Assembly (NCBI RefSeq): GCF_035222485.1 | Contig: NC_085924.1 | Span: 4,588,001 to 4,652,000, forward strand | Direction: 5' to 3' | DNA: 64,000 nucleotides | Source: Podospora pseudoanserina | Lineage: Eukaryota; Ascomycota; Sordariomycetes; Sordariales; Podosporaceae | In this document: piece after piece, positions 23,892 through 34,642 of the stretch | How positions within the stretch are numbered: the first letter of the stretch is position 1 | How the letters are laid out: each line of letters begins with the position of its first letter | Notes under the pieces: generated by a model | The model's input: only the letters and a program-made list of their open reading frames with translations | What the model was told of the DNA's origin: nothing | Database searches by the model: none | Position numbers and translations under genes: made by a program

Positions 23892-25705
23892 CACTACCCT
23901 ACTACAATTACCCTCAATTGTAATACACCAACATTAGGAACTAATTACAATTATATTAGAAACAGCTGAATCAGATGATTCTGCAGCCTCCTGGCAAGTG
24001 CGTGCATTATAGCCAGGCTTACCGCATATACTATAGCACTGAACCTTCGTACGAGCCCCCCCTGTATTACTACTATCCGGCTACATTTCTTACACTCCTT
24101 CCTTATCCACGGCCTTTTAATTTAGTAGATCCTGTACCTCTTGTATAGTAAGTGACCCTTTAAGCCTTATACGTGTTTTTTTAGCTTTCCGGCGCTTACT
24201 TAGTACTTTATTAGCTTTACGGAGCGAAGAGACCTTTATACGAAGGAAAGCCATTTAGTGTATTATAGCCGTAGTATCTTTAGTAAGCTAGTTTACTATA
24301 GTTAGTATTAAAGTCGGGAAGCTATTTTAATAGTTAGTAATGTAAGTTTTAATAAACGTTAACTGTAAATTAGTTTCTCGAGGGTTATATAGCGTTTAGG
24401 AGACCTAAGGGAGTACTGTGCCCGGCCTTAAAGATAAAGGTATTAATATATAAAGCTTTATATTTAGCTTAGAAAATACTTTCTTTAAATCGTATAGTAT
24501 AAGGCTAATATCCGTAAAGCTATTCTATATATTCTTCTTTATTATAGAGGCGAAGAAGGCTTTATAGAAAATATAGAGGAACTTAAATTTACTTATATAA
24601 TTAATATATATATATATTAAGTCTTTAATTTAACGACCGTACGTTTATTTTAATAGCCTAAAGTAATTAATATCGAGTAATTAAAGAAGGTAAAAGAAGT
24701 ATAAAGGTATATAAAGTATAATAATATTATTTTATTAGTAATAGCGTTTAAATTCGGTTAAGTAATAACTTTCGTGGCTATTAAAGATTAATAACCGGTA
24801 TTTATCTTTTATACGGGACGCTATATAATAGTCGAAGTACTTAATTTAATTTAAGCTTACCGGATTAATAGTCTAACTATTTTTAGTAATTATAATATAT
24901 TAAGTAAATGGTAAATTATATTTAGTATATTAATTAATAAGGTAATATTATACGGTTAAAATAATAAAGGGAGGAATAAATTAGCTAAAGGTATTAACTT
25001 TTTAAATTACCGTTATTTATTTACGGTTATTAGGCTAGGCTAGTTTTACCTTACTAAAGCTGTCTAAGGTTATAACTACTATACCCGTAAAGATAATACT
25101 TATTATAAACCTAGTCTCGTCGAAGTTATAAATATCGTTATTTATAATACTATATTTGGCTTTAGTATTCTATATAAGCGTAAACTACTCGGTAATAATC
25201 TTTAGAACCTTATACTTGGCCCTTTAGTAATTATATTTACGCGTAAAACGCGTACGGAGCTATGGTTAGCGTTTAACGAAGTTATATACCTAAAGCTTAT
25301 TAATAGGGGGCGCGTCGCGTACGCGTAGTAGTTAGTTAATTATATCTTCTACACTACGTAATTTTAGTGGAAAAGCTTATGCATTTAGCTTAATAATATA
25401 TTAAATAATAATATTCTCTTCTAATTAAGTAAGCTTCTTCGAATTAGGCGTGGTGTCGCGTCGTGTAGGCTTACCAGCGCGTCGCCGCGAAAGAGTTATA
25501 CGATCAATGTTGTAGATCTTAGTAGCGGCCCGTACACTTAGATTTTCGTCATTTTAAAGAACTTCAAGGGCTAAGTTTACCCTAGCTTCGTATAAAGTGG
25601 CAGGCATAGTTGGTTGTTGTGAGTGGTATGTTGTAGGTGGAGGGTCGCGTCGCGTCGAAAAAGTGGCCCACTCGCTTATATGGCTCACTCGCTTATAATG
25701 TACGT
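23845..25705 (-). mobile_element. Fot1/pogo-like Tc1-mariner DNA transposon, RIP-mutated
   Basis: A 1,861-bp element with near-perfect terminal inverted repeats of about 47 bp (23845-23891 and 25659-25705) and TA duplications at 23843-23844 and 25706-25707. Each inverted repeat contains the 16-mer ATAAGCGAGTGAGCCA twice in tandem. The interior is TpA-rich and stop-filled, the ends much less so. Size, TA target and transposase fit the fungal pogo/Fot1 group. Confidence 0.9.
23900..25607 (-). pseudogene. pogo/Fot1-type transposase, RIP-inactivated
   Basis: The minus-strand ATG at 25605-25607 opens MPATLYEARVNLALEVL, then a TAA where CAA is expected. The frame continues as NLSVRAATKIYNI, then LSRRRAGKP and RRDTTPNSKKL. 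This is the typical N-terminal helix-turn-helix of fungal pogo-like transposases. Further downstream the frame is lost among TAA and TAG codons. The catalytic DDE/D domain cannot be read by eye. The left limit is approximate. Confidence 0.7.
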
Positions 25706-25707
25706 TA
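25659..25707 (-). repeat. Right TIR with TA target duplication
   Basis: Mirror of the left end. TA at 25706-25707 completes the duplication. Confidence 0.9.
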
Positions 25708-26925
25708 GATATCTTCCGTTATTTGGTTTTTAACCGCCCAGCTACCGTGCAGGTTGCACGCTTCTCTCTGTTCGGTATCACCAGCCCGGACACCCTGAGA
25801 CAACGAGGATGAGGCCACCCCAGTACTGTCACCAGTTGAATTTGCCCAGTTATCCACGCTAGAAACTATGAGTACCGATCTTGGAATGCAACCGTGTAAT
25901 AAGAACTAGTTTCAACGTGGAATATCTCCGAGAGGCGAGCCGACCGCGAGCAAACGCGGGATGCGGGATAACTGTTGACTAGCGTACCAACTCCAAGACA
26001 TGAGTGGCACAGCATCCGAGACAATGTAACAGCGTCTTGAAGCCAGCCATGTTGATGGTATATGACGTCAGCGGGGATATGATAAAAAATATCGTTTCTG
26101 TTAACTAGGTCTCTTTCGCACGTGGATGGGTCGCTTTGCGCAGCGCCAAAGAGACGGACAGGACAAAAAGCACACCAGGCGGAGAAGCGCTACTCAAAGA
26201 AGCCACGACTCCGAGAATGATGGACGGAGTCGGGCATTTCGCAGTTGAAGATGGATTTTGGCCCGGAAGTCTGTGCTTGGCTGGAAAGTGCTGCTGAATA
26301 GCGCACAACTTAAAAAAAAGTGTCGTGGCTGCTGTCGAGAGGCGCAGCGCTTTGACTGGCGTGGGAAATGGCAAATTCCTTCCTTGGTCTCGGCCCGGAC
26401 TCCAGGACTCGGTCAGTTGCCGCGCTCCGGGATCGTTGAGACATGTGGTGCTGTGATGCTACAGAATTTGCATCAAGGTCGTGGTTGTGGTAATCTTCGG
26501 TGTGGCTCAATGAAAGCTTAACCTACCTAAACATGGCCGTCTGAGTGTGCTCAAAAAACACGACCAAATGGGCGTAAGCGCCCATCCCTCAACAACTGGT
26601 GACTCGGATGGTGTGAATCAGCACCTGTGGGCATCAATCTTGAGCGCTTCAAAACTTCAATTATGCAGTGTATTCGGCCTGCATACGAGCGCGGGAATGG
26701 GTGTGGCTCCCCAAACCCCGGATTATCCGGCCTTGATACAGGGATCGTTTATAAGCGGCTTATGAATACACAGCTCCTGTGAACTCGGCGACCGAAGAAT
26801 ATTTCCGAGCGAGTGCATTTCTATCTTATCTCAATCCTTCCACATCTGATTCATAACCGACGAGCCTCGCCTTGGCTTCTTGGCCTTTCTCTCCTGCCAA
26901 GGACATTTTTGTTTACTTTTCCAGA
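25708..26925. other. Long upstream region of the MFS gene, no gene seen
   Basis: About 1.2 kb of normal-composition DNA. An 89-codon minus-strand frame (26105-26374) lacks any recognisable domain and is probably chance. TTTATAAGC near 26747 could be a TATA element for the transporter. Confidence 0.4.
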
Positions 26926-28401
26926 ATGGCTGTCCGATTATACCCGGGGGGTGACGTGAAAGCCAACCTCACAGACAGCGAAAGTCTCAGAACCCCATCC
27001 CTAGTTCGTGGCGAGACCAAGTCGCCATCATCACCACCACCACCCCACCAACAACCACCTGCACGTCCAAGACTGGGTCAAGCTGACTTCCCAGAAGGCG
27101 GCGCCCGCGCCTGGCTGACTGTCAGCGGTGCATCAGCCTGTCTGTTTGTCTCGTTTGGCTGGGTCAACTGCGCTGGTATTTTCCAGTCGCATTACCAGGC
27201 CAATCAGCTCAGCAACTACACACCATCGGAGATCTCATGGATTTCCGCGCTGCAGATATTTTTCATGATATTTTCTGGAATCTGGGTGGGGAGAATCTTT
27301 GACAGCCATGGCCCAGCGGCTTTGCTTCTTGTGGGGAGTTTTATGCATGTGTTTGGGATGATGATGATCAGTTTGTCGACGACGTATTATCAGATTCTTC
27401 TCAGTCAGGCAATATGCTCGGCGGTTGGGGCGTCGATGGTGTTTTTCCCCGCTTTTACTTGCGTGAGTCGCCAGCACCTCCCGAGATGTTTATGCAATCA
27501 TCACCAACTGACACATACCTCAGGTCTCGACATGGTTTCTCAAGAAACGCGGTGCAGCAATGGGTCTTGTCGTCTGTGGCTCCTCCATCGGCGGTGTCAT
27601 CTTCCCTGTCATGTTGATCAACCTCATCCCCAAAGTCGGATTCCCCTGGGCAATCAGAACATGCGCCTTTCTCGTCCTAGCCCTCCTCATCTGGGCCAAT
27701 TTCACAGTCCGTACGCGCATCCCACCGGTGAAGCGTCCCTTTGAGTTCAAGGCCTTCCTCGCACCTTTGAGAGAGCTGCCATTTGCTTTCTTGACTGCCG
27801 GAATTTTCTTCTTTTATTGGGGCATGTTTGTCCCATTCACCTTCATTGTTGTTGAAGCTCTTGCGGGTGGCATGTCAGAGCATCTCGCCAACTATCTTGT
27901 GCCCATTTTGAATGGTGCTAGGTTCGTACCCTCCTCCATCCACTGAACAGTTGCAATATGCCAACATTTCCCAGCATCATCGGCCGAACAATACCCAACG
28001 CCATGGCGGACAAGCTTGGCCATTTTAACGTCATGATTATCATGGCGGCCTTCACCAGCATTCTCATCCTCGCTGTATGGTTACCCTCCTCAGGCGACGC
28101 GGCCATCATCACGTTTGCCGTGCTGTTTGGCATCGGTTCAGGTGCTGGCATTGGTCTTACTCCCGTGTTGATTGCTTCCATATCCCCCATCCAACAGATC
28201 GGTGCCCGCACCGGCACAGCTTTCAGCATTGCTTCGATTGCGGCGTTGACTGGGTCGCCAATCGGTGGTGCTATCCTGACATCTGCTAACGGCGCATTTC
28301 AAAGCACAAAGATTTTCGGTGGTGTTGCCTGTGCCGTGGGTACTTTGCTGTTTATTGCTGCACGGGTTGCTTTGGTGGGCGTAAAGCCCAAGAAGTTCTG
28401 A
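26926..28401 (+). CDS. MFS transporter, monocarboxylate-permease type
   Basis: Three exons: 26926-27462, 27524-27921 and 27975-28401, with introns of 61 nt (GTGAGT) and 53 nt (GTTCGT). They encode 453 residues. A charged Pro-rich cytosolic N-terminus of about 65 residues ends in FPEGGARAWLTV, the conserved entry of fungal MCT-like (MCH/MFS1) permeases. About twelve hydrophobic helices follow, including GWVNCAGIF, WVGRIFDSHGP between helices 2 and 3, GLVVCGSSIGGVIFPV, and the C-terminal half with GRTIPNAMADKLGHFN and GARTGTAFS. Such proteins move monocarboxylates, riboflavin or related small molecules across the plasma membrane; the substrate cannot be read from sequence. The frame is intact although its neighbours are broken. 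Confidence 0.88.
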
Positions 28402-29656
28402 TGAGATGACCTTTTCTTTATCAGTGACGATATGGGGGAAGGAATCTCTTTTCAGTGTATTATATACTTTGTTTAGACTCGCTTAATAATGACGTCTGAA
28501 AACAGTTTCTATCATGCACTTGCCATTTGTCTTCACATAAGTTGTCCAGGAGTAAGCCCACCTCACGTTTCAAACCCAGAGAACAACAATATGACCACGG
28601 TCAATCTCCCGGTGCCTCCAGCCGGGCGTATCTCCCAAGAAAGCCAGCTGGAATATCTCAAGAAGGAACAGGCCTGTTTCCTGCAAGCTATGACGGTCGA
28701 CGGTATTTGCGGAAGGGACCATGGAAGGTGTCTGGTTGTTGTGATCCTCAGTGTCCCACAAGGGTTGGTGCAGTAGAACCACAGAGTTCTTGGAGCAGGT
28801 TATCAGGGAAACAGCAAGGCTTCACATGATCTGGATCTGGCCAATTATCCATGTAGGCATACCAGAGGATATGATCACAAAAACGAAATTCATTTGAGAG
28901 CACGCTTCACCTACTTCCTGAACAGCCACCTTCTCACCCAGCGCATGTTTCTCCTGATGTCGCCTCCTTCCTATCCTCCCTACGAGCTTTCCCAGCTGAA
29001 TTGCCAGTGACAATGACCTCATACAGTGTTGATCTAGAGCCCTGGACGAAAGTGGAGGTCCCATCACTTCCCCAGGCAGCCAATGAGGGATACTGCAAAG
29101 AGCCCAGGCCAGAGAAAGAGGGCAAGTGGAGAACTCCTTAAACTGCGGCTGCCGTCAATTGTTAGCACATGATGGCCCGGGTCATGCTCCTTCCCTCAGA
29201 TGCCCATCCCGTGATGCCTCGAATATCAGATGGCCACTCCTTGATGGTATTTTCATGCTTGAAGATGCCGCCAATTCCATGAATGGCCGGATATTCGGAA
29301 GCGATGAGAACCAGGAAGACGGCCCCGTGGCTTTGTCCTTGCCAAAGACAGTATCGAACGGAGCCAAAAAGTCGGAAACCACTCGCCAACCTTGGATCAC
29401 GAGAACGTCAAGAAGCAGAGTTTTCATCATCACTCCGTCTTCGATTGATTTAGTGCCCGTGGCCTCTACTCTCCATTTTCGGGGCCCACCAGCGTGCTTG
29501 TGATCTCCTAAGAGACAGGTATATCTTCCACACTTGTCCTCCGACTTGCCATCTCCTCCCTCTCCCAAACCACCGACAACCGATGACAATCTTGCAGCTA
29601 CACCTCAACTTCAATCTCGCAACTGAACACTGAGAACTCGAACCACTTCCATCATC
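28402..29656. other. Intergenic with weak, broken coding-like traces
   Basis: No complete gene. On the minus strand between about 28934 and 29389 one frame reads coding-like peptides (SLAAWGSDGTSTFVQGS, IHGIGGIFKHENTIKEW) separated by two stops. It faintly recalls beta-propeller lectins, but I cannot support a name. Plus-strand frames at 28489-28829 are short and unrecognised. Confidence 0.3.
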
Positions 29657-30258
29657 ATGCAGCTCACCAAGCTCACCGTCACCCTTGTTGGCCTCTTCAC
29701 AGCCGCCATTCAGGCCGCCCCCGCCGTCCCCGAGACTGGGGTTTCCTCTCCCTCTGCCGACTCCGGCTACACCGAAGTCAGCGACGGTGTCTGGTACAAA
29801 AACAAGACCGACTTCTTCAAGGGCGACAGCTTCTGCAACTCTGACTACGAATACTGGAACAAAACTTCGGAGAATTCCCCTTTAGTCCTCGACTGCTGGC
29901 ACATGTACAACAACATCAAGGAACCAGGCAATTGGTATGTCTTATTGCATCCCCATCTTCTGATTGATAGATAGATTGATTGATTGATTGACGCTGACGC
30001 TCGACGATGTGATGCAGGGTCGGCGCCGGGGGCCACAAAAAACTCATCAGCAAGGACTCGTGTGCGTATACGACGTGGGCCGAACACAACGGTCTATTAT
30101 ACACGCTCGGCAATGAGGACCTCCGCCTCACGATCAAGAAGGCGATTCAGAAGTTTGGCACTCTGTTCCCTGGCGAGAAGGACTACAAGATCGGGGCTTA
30201 TGGCAAGCTGCGTTGCCAGGCGCTTGTGATCAATTGGGAGATTTCTCAGAACTCGTGA
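29657..30258 (+). CDS. Ecp2/Hce2-like small secreted protein
   Basis: Exons 29657-29934 and 30018-30258, with an 83-nt GTATGT...GCAG intron, give 172 residues. The signal peptide is about 1-20 (ending IQAAP). The mature part has four cysteines (C60, C80, C108, C159) in the spacing of the Hce2 domain: an FC-N-x-T-SENSPLVLDCWHM block, then NNIKEPGNW, DSCAY, GNEDL, and GAYGKLRC near the end. Hce2 is named for homologues of the Cladosporium fulvum effector Ecp2. Such proteins act outside the cell, some in host interaction and others in fungal antagonism; which applies here is unknown. The intron contains a (GATT)n microsatellite near 29973-29990. The gene is intact, and its only in-cell step is secretion. 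Confidence 0.75.
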
Positions 30259-30493
30259 TTGGCAGGTGGGAGGAGCATCGGGATGATGGTATTGCAGCGT
30301 GGTGGATAGCAGGCGATCTAGGGTGAAGGGAGTAGATCGCTTAAAAGCATCTTCGGTTCATGACAATGCGATTGTCTGATCTCTTTCTGGTGCATTCTTG
30401 GATGAGTGGATTCCATGAAGCAGTGTTTCTGTTGTGTTGGCACGCACGGTACTGTGAAGTTCACGGGGACTGTGCCGCATCTCATTCTATATC

Positions 30494-32700
30494 TTACCCA
30501 GATGATTGACCACGGTCCAAGTCCTCTCGTCCGTGGCCAGCTTCCGTAAAGAAATCTTGTGATTCCATGCACCTAGCAGAAGTAATCCACCGAAAAAGAC
30601 CAGAAGAACAAAACAGACCAATCCCTATAACATTTGCTTTGTTGTAGGGATTGGTCAGTTCACCAGTGGTAATATTGATGAATCTCTCGGAATAATCCGG
30701 GTCGTCGGGCGTTCGATTGTTGCCGACCCGCTCCCATTGTGGTGGCAGTCGACCCAGGCGTGGATCATCATCTGTTGTGCGCTTGGTATTGAAGTTGTAG
30801 TATTGATACGCGTTCTGGTGTCCATTTTGGTCGAATAGTACTTGCACAGACCAGCCTACTGGGAGTGGTCCCAGGAGAGCTGTTGCATCATGTGATCCAT
30901 ACACCATGGACTCGCCAATAAAGTGATATTTTCCATCTCCGGCATTACGTAGTATCACAGGGGCATCGAAGCCCAGGAAGACAGCGATGATGTCTCCCAT
31001 TCATACTAATTAGCTTCACACATTTCAAGGTGATTGGATGCGTAGGAAATGCATAGCTACCATTTCTCATCCCCTTGGGACTTAGCCCTACTAGACCATC
31101 CGTTGTGAAGAAGAGTTTTCTCTGGAAGATAAAGGTTTTGACTGCGTCAAGGATATAAGTGTCAACAATCTCATTCCTTTCGATAGACCCCTCTCCGCAT
31201 ACGAGAGTGTCGTAGCAATACTCTGTCCACTCATGAACTGTTGTATAGAAATGATTCCACGGCACCCTGTTTCTGGATATCATGCCACAACGACTCCGGG
31301 TCCAGGAAAACCCTTCCAGAAATGTTCCGTCGCCATGTCGCAGAGCTGCCACCTTCTCACAATCTGCAGGCCCCCATTCATCGCGTCTACCACCTCATCA
31401 TGCATAACAGTAACTTCACCTGCATGCACGCGCATACCTCCGGTACATGAGGAGGAATAAAGCGCGTCACTGAACGGGTCATGCCCGAAGAGAACTGCCC
31501 ACGCCTGGACAGAGGCCGAAACGGGCGCGTTCTGAGATCAAAAACCCACGTTGGTATGCCCTCGGTTGCCGAGGCGTCGTCTCCCGAGCCCGAACATCCA
31601 ACAAGAGGTTCCGGACGACCAAAGTGTTCCATCTGGGCGAGAGCGAATAGTTGACCGTGATACGTGCATGTAGAGACGCTGACAGGAGTCCCAACAATCC
31701 GTAAACCCTATCCGACGGGTTCGAGCATTCACGATCGTCAAAATAAACGCACAACTCGCGACAGCAGGTCAGACAGGGTTATACTCGGCCAACCGCTTAA
31801 CATGTCCCATCCTGTCGCGAAACTCGGCCGATGGCAAGCTGTTCTTTGTGGATAGGCATATGATCGTGCGGTGCATCGCAGGTCATGGTAGTATCTCGTC
31901 ACCACACTGCACGGCTGCGCGAGAGCAATGGACCAGCATGATCTCCTGCAGGTTCCACACCCGTGTGAACCAGTCGCGATGGAAGAGAGCCTGCAGCGCG
32001 GCCCATGTTCTCTCGTTGTAGGGTAGGTTGCCCTTTAGCATATGCCAGTTCAACGTCCCCCGCTGTACACTCCCGGCTGGCTGATCTGATGCATGGTCCG
32101 GAGGATATCAACTTGCTCGCTGAGGAAGCTGAGGGTGGAGAGCGCGTGGTTGCTGTCGTCTGCTTCAGGGCCTAGCCATATAGCGAGATGGTTTGCAAGA
32201 CGATAAATATCGGCCATCCGCTGGACTGTACGTTGAGCTCTCTCTCATTTTTTTGGTTGATGCAAATGGCATCTATCCACAGGTTTCTTGTCGCGCGGGT
32301 GTGGAGCGGTCGACGGAGATGACGCAACGCCGTCGCCAAGTTTTGCGTCACACTGAGCTTGCCGCGTGCTCCAGCCACGTCGAAGTAGCTTCTAAACAAG
32401 ATGAAATCGGCTTCGGTTGCGGAGCCCAGTGAGAAAAGAGCCTCATACAAGGGAGCGCCGGGGACGGAGGGGGCCAAAAACTCTGGAGGCTTGAAGTCAG
32501 GATCGCTGGGGCGTTCCCAGGTTGCGTCGACATAAAAGTCTTCATGGTTGTAAATGAAACAGCCTTCCATAGTCTCGTAAACTGTCCAGTCGGATGGAAG
32601 CGACTTTTGCACTTGCTCCAGGGTTGCCTTATGGGCTGAAATGGTGAGGTCTTCCTCGATGTAGCTTGGGAGAGAGACATGTTCGATATCTATCCGTTTG
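30494..32700 (-). pseudogene. WW-HET domain allorecognition-type gene, frameshifted
   Basis: Minus-strand order: a WW-like module (LPSDWTVYETMEG ... YNH ... TWERP) near 32505-32615, then HET-domain blocks LWIDAICINQ (about 32250) and MADIYRLANHLAIWLGPE. WFTRVWNLQE follows near 31960 and SDRVYGLLGLL near 31700. The C-terminus has GDIIAVFLGFDAPVILR and LLGPLPVGW, and ends with a second WW-like LPPQWE ... FINITTGE. HET proteins trigger cell death on fusion of incompatible strains. Breaks are visible at 32235-32247 (an A-run/GA-run slip after INQ), near 32090, near 31640 and near 31020. No in-frame ATG precedes the WW module. At about 2.2 kb the span matches an intact HET gene, so it decayed in place. 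Confidence 0.7.
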
Positions 32701-34642
32701 TCTCCTCTCTATAACCCGGTAATAGATGAACAATGCGCAATGTCATGAGATGTATCTTGCAGAGGACAATAGCCAAATTTGGGGATCGACGCCGAGCCTC
32801 GCCGTTCGAGAGTTGGGTTTCTTCCATGGGAAGGGTGCTGGATATTGAGGATGCATTCATTTGCATTCAAGCAATTCATGCTTTTTGAGGAATGGGGTGT
32901 GCCTCTCTTAGGTACTCGCGAAACATCTCGGGATACTTTTCAGTCAGTAGGCTGTGGTTCGCCTGGACGACCCTGCCACACAGCCTGATGGCAGAGGTCC
33001 TCACGACATTGATTCTTGGCATTCTGCCAGCAGGTAAAGGGCTGCCAGGATTTATTCAGGGCTTTGATTAAGCACGCCGCATTCGGTAAATCACAGCTGA
33101 AAAGTCATCAGACAGACCATATTCTGTTTGGTGAGTACCTTCAATGCAGAGTACACGGCATGTCTTTGGAAACGGCATTGTTTTCATGCTAGCCAATCAA
33201 TTCCAGGCAACACAGTGCCACAGGGCACATGGAGTTTTGCCACGTGAGCTGTTACCATTTTTCTGGATTCTCTTGCTGTCCAGATCTCCATAGCCGTCGG
33301 GCAGCATTAGGCACATGCTCTTGCTCATTACAAGCAACATATCATGAACAGATAGGTAGGTAAGCACCCTGGTCCAGTACCTTAAGTGGACTACGAGATA
33401 ATGCACTCAGCTGTATCTCTCAAATAGTAGTCTGTGAGCCCCTTCCTACTGTTGTTATGATACCATTCATCAAAGCTAGCTTGAGAGAGTCATGTTGGCG
33501 CTCGAGGCAAGTTGAAGCACCGACCAATGTTCTGATATGGTCCGTGCTTCTCTCATGTATCCATGCCGCCCCGCAGACAACCGCTCTCTGCACCTGTTTC
33601 CAAGTGTCGCGAATGCTTCCAGAAACATGAAACCCAAGTTCGATGTACCAAGTAAACATCCCTACGGAAGAATGGCATGTGGTAAAGCTGGGTAATATCG
33701 CATTCCCCCTTGCATCTTCGCATAAGGTGGGTTGGGGGAGCAGAGTGTGGGGAGGCGTGCCGACGGGTAGGGCTGAAAAATCTGGGGAAGCCTGCAAGCT
33801 TTTAACCGAGGGTCTGTGCGAGAGCAAGCTCTCCTGTAGGGTTAACCAGATTCCTGGGTCCAGCTTTTGGTGTGTTCACGTGACTCATCGCACGCCAGTT
33901 TTGGTTTCTGATTTTAAGGGCGGGGCAGATCCAAAAATCGCTATTTTTGTACTTTCGGAGCTCTTTTGGCCACAACATTATATCCAATCGTCTCAAAAAT
34001 GAAGCTGTACCTCCGGAATAGTCTTGTACAGCTTCGGAGTGCATTTCTTCCTGGTTTCGGCGACGGTTGCAGGTTCCAGGTTCCACATCATTTTTGGTGC
34101 ACCCATGCGGTAAATGGTTAATAAATGCGGCGGCCGTTTTGAATGAAAGCTTTTGATTGGCTCAATATAAGACTTGCCGGTTTGGAGCAGACACTGCATG
34201 ATAAGAACTAATAGTTATATGTCCGGCCTGATTCATCCGTTGCCAGCTGGAAATGAAAGGCTACTCCTGTTATCCAACCCTGGTGGCAGTTGCTTACAGC
34301 GAATGATCGAAAGTCCATTGCTCTGCTAAGTGGGGGGCAGTGCTTGACAAACGGTGAGGAGGAAGGTATGATAAGTGTTTACCCATCATAGCCTTATTCG
34401 CGATGAGCATTATTCATCCATGTTAATAAGATTCGATGAATGTTTTAGACTTCTATTATTTGACTGCAAGATAGGTAACTTTTATGTGTCCTCATGCGAA
34501 TAGAACAGTTTTGCATGACGAAATGTCCTGAACATCCAACCCTATGATTTCTTCAATTCTCAGGGCGGTTTTAAATCTCGCTATCTGCACCGCTGGTGTG
34601 TCTCATCTCATTTTCCATCGCGGGCGTTCTATCCTTTCTGAC
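32701..34642. other. Intergenic, no gene seen
   Basis: Almost 2 kb of normal composition. The longest frames (119-135 codons near 33420-34002) overlap on opposite strands and show no domain, so I do not call them. A CACGTGA motif lies near 33878. Confidence 0.45.

Noticed and set aside
23843-25707. CRISPR-like or tandem repeat array suggested by the repeated 16-mer
   Set aside because: The repeats occur only twice at each end and in inverted orientation. They are transposon terminal repeats, in a eukaryote.
26105-26374. 89-codon minus-strand frame upstream of the MFS gene
   Set aside because: No recognisable domain, signal or splice support. It overlaps an equally long plus-strand frame.
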